From Methylococcaceae bacterium UBA7658 (lineage in GTDB: Bacteria; Pseudomonadota; Gammaproteobacteria; Methylococcales; Methylomonadaceae), in the NCBI GenBank assembly GCA_002483425.1, contig DLHW01000006.1, forward strand, positions 33,405-49,440: DNA of 16,036 bases. The letters run 5' to 3'. Position numbers and translations under genes: made by a program. Below the pieces are notes generated by a model. It was not told the origin of the DNA. It did no database searches and saw nothing but the letters and a program-made list of their open reading frames with translations. Below are positions 1 through 8,234 of the stretch, in pieces. Every line of letters starts with the position of its first letter. Within the stretch, counting starts at the first letter, position 1.

Positions 1-1
1 C

Positions 2-430
2 CTATTCGAGCCATTGAATAATATGCTCCTCTACGTGCCTAACTTGGCTCTCCGGGACGGCGAAACTAGCAACGCCAACCCCTGCCTCGGCTACACTCGA
101 TGCGCGGCCGGAGACCAGCGGGTGCCATAACGGTAAATCGTTGCCTTCCTCAAGCAATCTATAAGCGCATGTCGACGGCAGCCACTTAAACCGGCTTGTA
201 GCTAATTTTTTTATGTTAACGCAGTCCGGAACCTTGTCTATACGCCTTTGATAATCCTTGCACCGGCACGTAGTAATGTCAAACAACCGGCAAGCTACAC
301 TGGTATAGTAAATTACGCCAGTATCTTCATCTTCAATTTTATGAAGGCAACATTTACCGCAACCGTCGCATATTGATTCCCATTCGTCATGGGAAAGTTC
401 GTTAAGTTTTTTTTGGCGCCAAAATGTCAT
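2..430 (-). CDS. ycgN: YcgN/UPF0260 family cysteine-cluster protein
   Basis: This complete 142-residue protein belongs to the UPF0260 (YcgN) family, whose biochemical role is not established. The N-terminus shows the family signature: FWR near the start, then DEWESICDGCGKCC, with further cysteines in VACRLFD, TCRCKDY, PDCVNI and STCAYRL. The spacing is typical of a CxxCxxCC-type cluster that may bind a metal or Fe-S centre; the family is known for the motif, and the metal is inference. The ATG at 430 is preferred because it gives the usual short lead before FWR. A TTG at 436 would add only two residues. Neither start has a clear Shine-Dalgarno sequence. The stop codon is at bases 2-4, so the gene is whole. 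It is divergent from ftsK across about 250 bp, and no operon partner is visible. Confidence 0.9.
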   Translation of the reverse strand: MTFWRQKKLNELSHDEWESICDGCGKCCLHKIEDEDTGVIYYTSVACRLFDITTCRCKDYQRRIDKVPDCVNIKKLATSRFKWLPSTCAYRLLEEGNDLPLWHPLVSGRASSVAEAGVGVASFAVPESQVRHVEEHIIQWLE

Positions 431-613
431 CGGCAAATTAAATTAAACAAACGCAATAAAGTGACCACATTAGCCCTATAAACCAATCTGCTACATAGTC
501 GATGCTTAAATATAATCATTTTTCTAAAATGAAAAATATTTTACAGACTGAGCCTTGCAAATGGTCTTAAAAATTCGCCAGAAAAACGTTTCATTTTTAA
601 AGCATATTATTAA

Positions 614-642
614 TGTATAACATCTAATAATTGGTCTATAAT
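614..642 (+). promoter_or_regulatory. Candidate sigma-70 promoter of ftsK
   Basis: A perfect -10 hexamer TATAAT lies at 637-642. A weak -35 (TGTATA, 614-619, three of six consensus bases) sits exactly 17 bp upstream. Transcription would start near 649, about 30 nt before the ATG at 679. This placement argues against the in-frame TTG at 631, which lies upstream of the predicted transcript start. The rest of the divergent intergenic region (431-613) is AT-rich and shows no other clear signal. Confidence 0.45.
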
Positions 643-678
643 CATGTTTTATTGATATTTCTTATTACGGGATTAATC

Positions 679-3051
679 ATGTCCGCCATGGTAGAAGAAA
701 AAACATTTCGTAGCTTACGGGAAGTAGCCGTTCTGATATTTTTTTCAGGTTCAATTTTTTTTCTGATTTCATTAGCCACCTTTGATAATGAAGACGGCGG
801 ATGGACTCACAGCAGTACGCTTCAAACAGTCAGCAATGCGGGCGGAGTAATCGGAGCTTGGCTGGCGGATTTTTCTCTTAGTTTCTTTGGTGTTGTCGCC
901 TACCTGTTGCCTCTACTTATTATAAGGCATGCTTATTTTGCTTACATCAGTAATTTAGAAAGCCGGAAAAAAGCCCTCGTCATCCTGCATTGGCTAGGTT
1001 CGCTAATCGCTGTCGTTTCTTGCGCGGCTTTGTTTTATTTACATGTTTTACGGATAGGCGTCGAACTGCCCGGCAATTCGGGCGGAATCATCGGCCAAGA
1101 AATCGGCGATGCGCTGCTATTGATGTGCGGTAATTCTGGCGCAACACTATTATTAATTGCCGCTTTATTAGCGGGCGTTACCTTAGCAACCCAAGTCTCT
1201 TGGCTAACTATCATTGATCTGATAGGAAAATATACCGTACTGCTTGTTGATTCGGTTATCAAAGGCGTCAGCCAAATTAGCCAAAGCCATAATTCCAAAC
1301 CGTCACACGAGGCACCCGCAAGATTTACCGGACACCAACAGAAATCAGCGGACAAATCCATGCCGACACCAACGCCTACAGCTATCGAGATAACAAAATC
1401 AACGCTTGCAAAACAACTTATCCCTGAAGTTAAACTGCCCGCTTTACCGTCAGCTATCTTTAGTGGCGGAGAAAAAGCTATCACTGTAAAGAAGACGGCC
1501 GGCAGCGCTCACAAAACGGCCCATTCGCCAACACATGTGACAACCGGCGAAAGCATTCCGCCGCTCACTTTGCTCGATAACAGAGAAACGCGGGTTAAAG
1601 GCTACACCCAGAGCGATCTTGAAGACATGTCTCGCTTGGTGGAGGATATACTGGCTGATTTCAATGTCACGGTCGAAGTCGTTGGTTTTTTGCCCGGCCC
1701 AGTTATCACCCGTTTTGAATTGCAACCGGCCGCCGGTGTAAAAGTCAGCCGCATCAGCAGCTTGTCGAAAGACCTGGCGCGCGCATTATCGGTCACAAGC
1801 GTCCGCATTGTTGAAGTCATACCCGGAAAATCGGTCATCGGTTTAGAAATACCTAACCGTGAACGCGAAATGGTGAATCTAAGAGATTTACTGGCTTCAC
1901 GCACGTTTGAAAAATCCCCTTCTTTGTTAACGCTGGCAATGGGTAAGGACATTTCGGGCCAGCCCTTAGTCGCCGATCTGGGGAAAATGCCACACGCATT
2001 AGTCGCTGGCACAACGGGTTCGGGTAAATCGGTGGCGATTAACTCGATGATCCTCAGCTTGTTATACAAGGCAACGCCGGAACAAGTTCGCATGATAATG
2101 ATCGACCCGAAAATGCTCGAACTGTCCGTATACGAAGGCATTCCGCACTTACTAACACCGGTCGTCACCGACATGAAAGAAGCCCAAAATTCACTACGTT
2201 GGGCCGTCGGCGAAATGGAACGCCGTTATAAATTAATGTCAAAAATGGGAGTGAGAAACCTAGCGGGTTTCAACCAATTGATCGAAGACGCTGCTTTAAA
2301 AGGCCAAACCGTCAGAGATCCGCTCTTTCAAATGCTTAACCCAACCTCTGAAATCGACGAGATTCCGGTTCTGACGACACTACCCAGTATTGTCATCGTC
2401 ATTGATGAATTAGCCGATATGATGATGATTGTCGGTAAAAAAGTCGAAGAACTCATTGCCCGCCTCGCCCAAAAAGCCCGTGCCGCGGGAATCCACCTGA
2501 TTTTGGCGACCCAACGGCCGTCGGTTGACGTATTGACCGGACTGATCAAAGCCAACGTGCCCACTCGAATCTCTTTTCAAGTTTCGTCCCGGATTGATTC
2601 GCGCACTATTCTCGACCAAGGCGGCGCCGAGGCCTTGTTAGGCAACGGCGATATGTTGTTTTTACCGTCCGGAACCAGTATACCTATTCGCGCTCACGGC
2701 GCTTTCGTGGATGACAATGAAGTGCATCGAGTCGTCGAATTTTTAAAACAAACCGCGCCGCCGAACTATCTGGCGGAAATCACCCAAGAGTCGTTTGAAA
2801 ACAGCGACGGTTTCGGTACAAGCGGCGGAGGTTACAGCGGCGATCCGGAATCCGACAGCTTATACGACCAAGCCGTGCAATTCGTTACAGAAACACGGAA
2901 AGCTTCCATTTCTAGCATACAGCGGCGTTTCAAGGTCGGTTATAACCGCGCGGCGACGATGATAGAAGATATGGAAGCAGCAGGTATTGTCACTCCGGCG
3001 GAAACCAATGGTTCCCGTATGGTTTTAGCACCGCCCCCGGTTCGCGATTAG
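679..3051 (+). CDS. ftsK: DNA translocase FtsK
   Basis: This 790-residue FtsK/SpoIIIE-type motor pumps DNA at the division septum and activates XerCD recombination at dif during chromosome dimer resolution. Four hydrophobic segments occupy roughly residues 10-180 and anchor it in the inner membrane. A Thr/Pro/Ser-rich linker follows to about residue 300. The motor carries Walker A GTTGSGKS (about 444-451) and Walker B VIVIDELAD (Asp about 576), followed by LATQRPSVDV and RISFQVSSRIDSRTILDQGGAE. The C-terminal gamma winged helix (IQRRFKVGYNRAATMIEDME) is the part that reads KOPS sequences and contacts XerD in the family. Length is normal for FtsK with a short linker. ATG 679 is chosen because ACGGGA lies upstream and a TATAAT box lies at 637; TTG 631 would extend it by 16 residues. 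The downstream EamA gene follows after 11 nt. Confidence 0.97.
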   Translation: MSAMVEEKTFRSLREVAVLIFFSGSIFFLISLATFDNEDGGWTHSSTLQTVSNAGGVIGAWLADFSLSFFGVVAYLLPLLIIRHAYFAYISNLESRKKALVILHWLGSLIAVVSCAALFYLHVLRIGVELPGNSGGIIGQEIGDALLLMCGNSGATLLLIAALLAGVTLATQVSWLTIIDLIGKYTVLLVDSVIKGVSQISQSHNSKPSHEAPARFTGHQQKSADKSMPTPTPTAIEITKSTLAKQLIPEVKLPALPSAIFSGGEKAITVKKTAGSAHKTAHSPTHVTTGESIPPLTLLDNRETRVKGYTQSDLEDMSRLVEDILADFNVTVEVVGFLPGPVITRFELQPAAGVKVSRISSLSKDLARALSVTSVRIVEVIPGKSVIGLEIPNREREMVNLRDLLASRTFEKSPSLLTLAMGKDISGQPLVADLGKMPHALVAGTTGSGKSVAINSMILSLLYKATPEQVRMIMIDPKMLELSVYEGIPHLLTPVVTDMKEAQNSLRWAVGEMERRYKLMSKMGVRNLAGFNQLIEDAALKGQTVRDPLFQMLNPTSEIDEIPVLTTLPSIVIVIDELADMMMIVGKKVEELIARLAQKARAAGIHLILATQRPSVDVLTGLIKANVPTRISFQVSSRIDSRTILDQGGAEALLGNGDMLFLPSGTSIPIRAHGAFVDDNEVHRVVEFLKQTAPPNYLAEITQESFENSDGFGTSGGGYSGDPESDSLYDQAVQFVTETRKASISSIQRRFKVGYNRAATMIEDMEAAGIVTPAETNGSRMVLAPPPVRD

Positions 3052-3062
3052 CCGTCCACGGA

Positions 3063-3488
3063 ATGGAAAAATGGGTGCTTTATGCGCTAATCTCGATGAT
3101 TTTCGCTGGCTTTACTTCGGTGATAGCCAAAATGGGATTAGCGGAGATTTCTGGCGAACTCGGCCTGACGATACGGACCTTGTTTGTCTTCCTATTCGTT
3201 ATCTGTTTTGCCTGGAATAGTATACCGGCGGCAAATTGGCTCTTATTAAACCCAAAAAACATTTTTTGGTTAGGTTTATCGGGCGCTACAACTACTCTCT
3301 CATGGATTTTTTACTATAAGGCGCTGAAAACCGGAGACGTCGCCACTGTAGCGTTAATCGACAAAGGCAGTGTTGTTATTGCGGTATTACTGGCCTGGCT
3401 TTTACTCAAAGAGGCTATAACCATGCGAATATTGATGGGTTCGGCCCTGATCGTTAGCGGTTTGATTGTGATGATTAAACCACCGTAG
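3063..3488 (+). CDS. Half-size EamA/DMT superfamily membrane protein
   Basis: This 141-residue protein is almost entirely hydrophobic, with about five predicted membrane helices, and reads as a single EamA unit of the drug/metabolite transporter superfamily. Typical EamA permeases hold two such units (10 helices, about 300 residues), so this one would need to dimerise, as small multidrug resistance proteins do; that is inference. Recognisable features are the opening MEKWVLYALISMIFAGFTSV, the central SWIFYYKALKTGDVATVALIDK, and the closing LLKEAITMRILMGSALIVSG, which matches the end of an EamA repeat. Its substrate cannot be read from sequence. The start lies 11 nt after the ftsK stop, and the only purine-rich stretch (ACGGA) abuts the ATG, so translation is probably coupled to ftsK. 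It is not a decayed full-length gene, because the stop falls right after a complete repeat. Confidence 0.85.
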   Translation: MEKWVLYALISMIFAGFTSVIAKMGLAEISGELGLTIRTLFVFLFVICFAWNSIPAANWLLLNPKNIFWLGLSGATTTLSWIFYYKALKTGDVATVALIDKGSVVIAVLLAWLLLKEAITMRILMGSALIVSGLIVMIKPP

Positions 3489-3568
3489 AACCGGAAAAAA
3501 TCGCCATAACACGGCAATCGTTATAATACCCAAGCGCTGATATCGATAAAAGCCAAATCCTCCGTATA

Positions 3569-3587
3569 AAAGCTTTATAAAAGCTTT
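3569..3587. terminator. Weak AT-rich hairpin between convergent genes
   Basis: AAAGCTT (3569-3575) can pair with AAGCTTT (3581-3587) around a 5-nt loop. It lies in the short gap where the EamA gene and the radical SAM gene converge, so it could end transcription from either side. The stem is AT-rich and has no good T-tract on either strand, so support is weak. Confidence 0.2.
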
Positions 3588-3593
3588 CGGTTT

Positions 3594-4445
3594 CTACCCG
3601 GCAACCGATACGTGAAACCCCAAACTCCGAATCTCATCTGCAAAGCTGTTTAACACGGCGTTAGACAAAGGTTTTAACCGGCTCGCATCAGGTTGCATTG
3701 AAGGCCGCGCCAAGGTATAGAGCAGGATTTCATTAACATCCGTAGTCTCCCCGATCATTTTTAATGCGTCTAAAAACGCTTGTTTTTCGTTTTCTTGTAA
3801 TCCTCGACCGGCGAAATCAAACCAACAGGTTTGCAACTTGGTCGGACACAATGCAGAAGAAATCTTAATATTCTCCAAAGCTTTGCTAAGATTTTGGGTA
3901 GCCCCGTTAAATTCAGCCCTTCCTTTCTTGGTGGCGCTATCGAATTTGTACCAAACTTCACCGCCGAATTCATTCAGAACTTTAAGCCCTTCTTGCGCGT
4001 TTTTTTGGTGCATTAAACTGCCATTGGTTATCAAAACGAAATGGCTATCCGGAAAAACATTCATTTCTACGGCAATATCCCCTATCAGAGCGACGGCCCG
4101 TGCAAAATGTTCAACGCTAGTCGGTTCGCCATTGCCCGAAATTGCAATATCCTTGATTGCTTGCTGTTCTGTTTCGATTTGAAAACGACGATAAAAGCCG
4201 CCGCGTTGAATATCGTGCAAAAAAAGCCTCAATTCATCTTCAAGCAATTGAAAGTCTAATGCCGGCGCAACGCCTTTTATCAGGTTCGGTACTTGGCAAT
4301 AAACACAACGCCAATTGCAAGCATTGTTGGTATTGAAATTAATCCCGATAGACAACCCGCCCGCCCTTCTTGAAATAACCGGATAAATATATTTCAATCC
4401 GGTTACATCGCGGTCATGATTGCTGATAGAAAGCGAAGAAATCAT
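3594..4445 (-). CDS. Radical SAM protein, COG0731-like
   Basis: This is a radical S-adenosylmethionine enzyme of about 283 residues. The Fe-S motif is CNWRCVYC (Cys about 43, 47 and 50 from the ATG at 4445), inside the context GINFNTNNACNWRCVYCQVP. It is followed by ISGNGEPT, the region that contacts SAM in the superfamily, and by FVLITNGSL. The overall pattern resembles COG0731 proteins, which include archaeal wyosine synthases, but bacterial members have no settled substrate, so no reaction is assigned. The start is uncertain: a GTG at 4517 would add 24 residues that look unlike the family and has no ribosome binding site. ATG 4445 has GAG nine nt upstream and begins just before the conserved SNHDRDVTGLKYIYPVISRR. 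The gene is monocistronic and divergent from pntA. Confidence 0.85.
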   Translation of the reverse strand: MISSLSISNHDRDVTGLKYIYPVISRRAGGLSIGINFNTNNACNWRCVYCQVPNLIKGVAPALDFQLLEDELRLFLHDIQRGGFYRRFQIETEQQAIKDIAISGNGEPTSVEHFARAVALIGDIAVEMNVFPDSHFVLITNGSLMHQKNAQEGLKVLNEFGGEVWYKFDSATKKGRAEFNGATQNLSKALENIKISSALCPTKLQTCWFDFAGRGLQENEKQAFLDALKMIGETTDVNEILLYTLARPSMQPDASRLKPLSNAVLNSFADEIRSLGFHVSVAG

Positions 4446-4539
4446 TGATATTAGCTCAAAAAACGGATTAATCAGTCCAAAAATAAAACTCTTACTGTTC
4501 CTGCCTAAACCGAACACTTTAAAGCAAGATATAAATTAA

Positions 4540-4568
4540 TTGAAAACCTCGGCTTAATCTTCTATGCT
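4540..4568 (+). promoter_or_regulatory. Candidate sigma-70 promoter of pntAB
   Basis: TTGAAA (4540-4545) and TATGCT (4563-4568) are separated by 17 bp, a good match to the vegetative consensus. The predicted transcript start near 4575 leaves about a 60-nt leader before pntA, which has AGGAAA at 4626-4631. Confidence 0.45.
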
Positions 4569-4635
4569 CTGGCAGTTTTGACTTTATCAAAATAGTCTTA
4601 CCTTATTATGCCCTAAATCACCCACAGGAAACCTC

Positions 4636-6189
4636 ATGAAAATTGGTGTACCGAAAGAAATTCACCCCGGTGAAAAACGTGTTGCCACGACGCCGGAAGC
4701 CGCAGAACACATCATAAAGCTCGGCTTTAGTGTTTGCGTCGAAAGCGGCGCCGGCATCGGCGCTAACATCTCCGATGAAGCCTATAAAGAAGCCGGAGTT
4801 GAAATCGTACCCGATGCAAAAACACTGTGGAGCACGGCAGATATCGTCATGAAAGTCCGCGCCCCGGAACAACACGCTGAACTGGATCTGGATGAAGTCG
4901 ATTTACTTCCGCAAGGCGGTCGCCTGGTCAGTTTTATTTGGCCTGCCCAAAACGGCGAATTAATGCAGAAACTGGCCGCCAAAAACGCAACCGTACTGGC
5001 GATGGATAGCGTACCGCGTATTTCCAGGGCGCAAAAACTCGACGCCTTGAGTTCGATGGCGAACATTGCGGGCTACCGCGCCATTATCGAGGCAGCGCAG
5101 CATTTCGGCCGCTTTTTTACCGGGCAAATCACCGCAGCGGGCAAAATTCCGCCCGCCAAAGTCTTGGTCATCGGCGCGGGCGTGGCTGGCTTGGCCGCCA
5201 TCGGCGCGGCGAAAAGCATGGGGGCTATCGTGCGGGCATTCGATACCCGGCCCGAAGTTAAAGAACAAATCGAAAGCATGGACGCCGAATTCCTGATGCT
5301 TGATTTCAAGGAAGAAGGCTCTGGCTCGGGCGGTTACGCCAAAACCATGTCCAAGGAATTTATCGAAGCGGAAATGGCGCTGTTTGCCAAGCAAGCGATG
5401 GAAGTGGACATTATCGTGACCACCGCGTTGATCCCCGGCAAACCCGCGCCGAAATTGATTACCCAGGCGATGGTTGCAACCATGAAACCGGGCAGCGTTA
5501 TCGTTGATTTAGCGGCGGAACAAGGCGGCAACTGCGAACTGACCGAAAAAAATAAAGTTGTCGCAAAACATGGTGTCACCATTATCGGTTATACCGACTT
5601 ACCCAGCCGCTTGGCGAACCAGTCCAGCCAACTCTATGCGACTAACTTAAGGCATTTACTGACCGATATGACCCCGGAAAAGAACGGCGTCATCAATGTC
5701 AACATGGAAGACGAAGTTATCCGGGGCGCAACGGTCATCAAAGAAGGCAAAATTACTTGGCCGCCACCGCCGCCTACCATCAGCGTAAGCCCGCAACCGC
5801 AAACCGAAGCCCCCGCTTACCAGAAAGAATCCCCCTCTGAAAAACCCGGATGGCTCAGGCAAATCTTGCCCATGTTGATCGCCGGAACGGCTTTATTCAG
5901 CGTCGGTGCGGTTGCACCTACCGCGTTCATGACCCACTTCACCGTCTTTGTCCTGGCCTGCTTCGTTGGCTACATGGTGATCTGGAATGTAACGCCGTCC
6001 TTGCATACACCGCTAATGAGCGTAACCAACGCCATCAGCGGCATTATTGTCATCGGCGCCTTGGTGCAAATCTCCGCCCCGGATCAAATCGTGGTGATTT
6101 TAGCCGGGTTAGGCATCTTGCTCGCATCAATCAACATCGCAGGGGGGTTCTTAGTAACCCGCCGTATGCTCGAAATGTTCAGAAAATAA
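4636..6189 (+). CDS. pntA: NAD(P) transhydrogenase subunit alpha
   Basis: This 517-residue alpha subunit belongs to the proton-translocating transhydrogenase, which uses the proton gradient to pass hydride from NADH to NADP+ and so supplies NADPH. The N-terminal NAD(H)-binding domain starts with MKIGVPKEIHPGEKRVATTP and has the RISRAQKLDALSSMANIAGY segment at about 128-147. The Rossmann motif is GAGVAGL (180-186), followed by AFDTRPEVKEQ with Asp203 at the adenosine ribose position. The mobile loop GYTDLPSRLANQSSQLYAT is present. A proline-rich linker (about 376-400) leads to four membrane helices up to the C-terminus. The cytoplasmic and membrane parts are on one chain, as in E. coli (510 residues), unlike the split PntAA/PntAB found in many bacteria. 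The start is supported by AGGAAA at 4626-4631. pntB follows after 13 nt. Confidence 0.98.
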   Translation: MKIGVPKEIHPGEKRVATTPEAAEHIIKLGFSVCVESGAGIGANISDEAYKEAGVEIVPDAKTLWSTADIVMKVRAPEQHAELDLDEVDLLPQGGRLVSFIWPAQNGELMQKLAAKNATVLAMDSVPRISRAQKLDALSSMANIAGYRAIIEAAQHFGRFFTGQITAAGKIPPAKVLVIGAGVAGLAAIGAAKSMGAIVRAFDTRPEVKEQIESMDAEFLMLDFKEEGSGSGGYAKTMSKEFIEAEMALFAKQAMEVDIIVTTALIPGKPAPKLITQAMVATMKPGSVIVDLAAEQGGNCELTEKNKVVAKHGVTIIGYTDLPSRLANQSSQLYATNLRHLLTDMTPEKNGVINVNMEDEVIRGATVIKEGKITWPPPPPTISVSPQPQTEAPAYQKESPSEKPGWLRQILPMLIAGTALFSVGAVAPTAFMTHFTVFVLACFVGYMVIWNVTPSLHTPLMSVTNAISGIIVIGALVQISAPDQIVVILAGLGILLASINIAGGFLVTRRMLEMFRK

Positions 6190-6202
6190 GGGGAAAACAA
6201 CC

Positions 6203-7594
6203 ATGTCACAAAGTTTAGTCACGATGTCTTACATCGTCGCCACCATTCTGTTCATTCTAAGCTTGAGCGGCTTAAGCAACCAGGAAACCGCCCGCCGCGG
6301 CAACTATTACGGTATGACCGGGATGGTCATCGCCATTCTTGCCACCGTATTCAGCGATGCGGTGTCATCCTACGGCATTTTAATTGGCGCACTCGCCATC
6401 GGCGGCGGCATCGGCTTGTTTGCGGCGAAAAAAGTCGCGATGACGCAAATGCCGGAATTGGTCGCCATCATGCACAGCTTGGTCGGTTTGGCGGCGGTTT
6501 TGGTCGGCTACGCCAATTTCATGGATACCACATCCACCCTAGCCGGTGTGGAAAAAACCATCCATGAAATCGAAATTTATTTAGGTATTTTGATCGGCGC
6601 GGTCACATTTTCCGGTTCGGTTATCGCTTTCGGCAAGCTCAGCGAAAAAATCAGCGGCAAACCGATGCTATTGCCCGCCCGCCACTGGTTAAACCTGGGT
6701 TTGCTGATCGCAGCCATCATCCTGGGCGGCATATTCCTCAACCAAACCGAAAACGGCGGCGGACTGACGCCTTTGATCATCATGACCATCATAGCTTTGT
6801 TGTTCGGCATCCACATGGTGATGGCGATCGGCGGGGCGGACATGCCGGTGGTCGTCTCGATGCTCAACAGCTATTCCGGCTGGGCGGCATCGGCAACCGG
6901 TTTCATGCTGAGCAACGATCTGCTGATCGTCACCGGCGCCCTTGTCGGCAGCAGCGGCGCGATCTTGAGCTACATCATGTGCCGCGCCATGAACCGCCAC
7001 TTCCTTAGCGTGATTGCGGGCGGCTTCGGCACGGCATCCGGCGGTGAAGCTGCTGTAGTTGAAGGTGAAGTGCATCCGATTGACGCTGAAGAAACCGCAA
7101 GGTTACTTTTGGATGCTAAAAGTATAATGATCATCCCCGGCTATGGCATGGCGGTTGCGCAAGCCCAACACACCGTCAATGAAATCACCAAATTCCTGCG
7201 CGATAAAGGCAAAAAGATCGGCTTCGGCATTCACCCCGTCGCCGGACGTATGCCCGGCCACATGAACGTGTTGCTGGCGGAAGCAAAAGTGCCTTACGAC
7301 ATCGTGTATGAAATGGATGAAATCAATGAGGACTGGGATAAAGTGGATGTCAGTATCGTGATCGGCGCCAACGACATCGTCAACCCGTCCGCCCTCGACG
7401 ACCCGAACAGCCCGATAGCCGGGATGCCGGTGCTGGAATGCTGGAAAGGCGACACTACCATCGTCATGAAACGTAGCATGGCTTCCGGTTACGCCGGAGT
7501 TGGCAATCCGTTGTTTGTAAAAGACAATACCCGCATGTTGTTTGGTGATGCTAATAAGATGTTGCAGGAAGTGTTGAAAGCGGTGAAAGGATAA
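6203..7594 (+). CDS. pntB: NAD(P) transhydrogenase subunit beta
   Basis: This 463-residue partner of PntA carries most of the transmembrane proton channel and the NADP(H)-binding domain III. About eight or nine hydrophobic helices fill residues 5-270. His91 (IMHSLVG) and Asn222 (SMLNSYSGWAA) fall exactly where the functionally important channel residues of E. coli PntB lie. Domain III shows GYGMAVAQAQ (313-322), HPVAGRMPGHMNVLLAEA, the VIGANDIVNP loop with Asp391, and KRSMASGYAGVGNPLF near the C-terminus, which together bind NADP(H). AAGGGGA at 6188-6194 is a strong ribosome binding site overlapping the pntA stop region, so the two genes are one transcription unit. No rho-independent terminator with a T-tract is seen directly after the stop. 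Confidence 0.98.
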   Translation: MSQSLVTMSYIVATILFILSLSGLSNQETARRGNYYGMTGMVIAILATVFSDAVSSYGILIGALAIGGGIGLFAAKKVAMTQMPELVAIMHSLVGLAAVLVGYANFMDTTSTLAGVEKTIHEIEIYLGILIGAVTFSGSVIAFGKLSEKISGKPMLLPARHWLNLGLLIAAIILGGIFLNQTENGGGLTPLIIMTIIALLFGIHMVMAIGGADMPVVVSMLNSYSGWAASATGFMLSNDLLIVTGALVGSSGAILSYIMCRAMNRHFLSVIAGGFGTASGGEAAVVEGEVHPIDAEETARLLLDAKSIMIIPGYGMAVAQAQHTVNEITKFLRDKGKKIGFGIHPVAGRMPGHMNVLLAEAKVPYDIVYEMDEINEDWDKVDVSIVIGANDIVNPSALDDPNSPIAGMPVLECWKGDTTIVMKRSMASGYAGVGNPLFVKDNTRMLFGDANKMLQEVLKAVKG

Positions 7595-7699
7595 TTGAAA
7601 TAAAGTAGAAATCATTATATTTTCAGTTTCTAAACCGAACTCCATAATAGATTTTGGCTTATGGACAATGAGATACCGGAGAGTTGTTGTTTTGCAAAG

Positions 7700-7730
7700 G
7701 CTTGTTTTGGGCATCCCAGCCCAAGCAAGC
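7700..7730. repeat. Hairpin (inverted repeat) downstream of pntB
   Basis: The inner stem pairs TTGGGC (7707-7712) with GCCCAA (7719-7724) around a 6-nt loop. The outer stem pairs GCTTG (7700-7704) with CAAGC (7726-7730), leaving a TT bulge on the left arm and a single G on the right. Eleven base pairs form overall. No T-tract follows on either strand, so it is not a classical terminator. It could stop or stabilise the pntAB transcript, or be part of a REP-like repeat. Confidence 0.5.
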
Positions 7731-7858
7731 GGCAAAGACTTAGCGGGACCGCACATGGCTACGCCGTCAGCCGCCCTACACTCGCGTTTTATAACCTAAA
7801 GACGAATAGGGTATAAAACCAGTTGCGCAATGACTTGACACGATTTCTATGAATTTGC

Positions 7859-7891
7859 AATTTCACTTCGCAAACCGCGCCTCGCGAAATT
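7859..7891. repeat. Imperfect palindrome, REP-like
   Basis: The arms AATTTCAC and GCGAAATT frame a 33-bp stretch that also contains the inner pair TTCGC/GCGAA, so two alternative hairpin registers are possible. No gene on the plus strand covers it. Confidence 0.4.
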
Positions 7892-7954
7892 ACCCAACTC
7901 TATCGCTTCTGGGACTACCCGGCTTCCCTCTTCGTAACGCTCGTTTTCATAGCT

Positions 7955-8095
7955 CTATTCAATACTCAAGTCGATAGCTATCGGGTTCTGTGAGCGGACA
8001 ACGGAAAGTTCGTTTGGATTGCTTGAACAACATAAGACATTTCCTCGGCTCCTGTGCGGAAATGCATAATTGGCTGAGAATAGCTCACGTACCAC
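7955..8095 (-). CDS. Possible small ORF (46 aa), unknown
   Basis: I do not recognise this peptide. A GTG at 8093-8095 starts a 46-codon frame that ends in TAG at 7955-7957. It is preceded by GGAGG (forward 8105-8109) with nine nt between, which is a strong Shine-Dalgarno sequence at workable spacing. The product starts VVRELFSANYAFPHRSRG and contains a CCSSNPNE stretch, with no signal peptide or membrane segment. A second, shorter frame in another register (ATG at 8040, 20 codons) also has a good AGGAG eight nt upstream. The reading frame reopens directly after the TAG and runs 35 more codons to 7847. The region may instead be a dispersed non-coding repeat, and no convincing promoter was found upstream on this strand. 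Confidence 0.25.
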   Translation of the reverse strand: MVRELFSANYAFPHRSRGNVLCCSSNPNELSVVRSQNPIAIDLSIE

Positions 8096-8234
8096 CTATA
8101 CTTTCCTCCAAACTATAGTTAGTATTTTGTCAAGGCAATTTAACCTGGTAATTATGTAATTCTGCTCGATAATATGAAGGGGGTTCGCAAGTCCAAATTA
8201 GCCGGATCATTGAAAAACTCTTGATTAATGAATT

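Noticed and set aside
631..678. TTG 631 as the ftsK start
   Set aside because: A TATAAT box at 637-642 overlaps this extension, and the ATG at 679 gives a normal FtsK N-terminus.
1602..2174. 190-codon minus-strand frame inside ftsK
   Set aside because: It is the antisense of the conserved FtsK motor region, Ser/Thr-rich, with no family resemblance.
4446..4517. GTG 4517 as the radical SAM start
   Set aside because: No ribosome site precedes it and the extra 24 residues look unrelated to the family; ATG 4445 fits better, though the longer form cannot be fully excluded.
6689..7756. Long open frames on the minus strand opposite pntB (128 and 217 codons)
   Set aside because: They overlap the strongly supported pntB on the opposite strand, have compositions typical of antisense shadows (His/Asp-rich), and no ribosome sites or recognisable domains.
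7981..8109. Riboswitch or c-di-GMP type RNA on the minus strand
   Set aside because: I looked for known aptamer signatures around the GGAGG and AGGAG sites and found no consistent conserved core or pairing.
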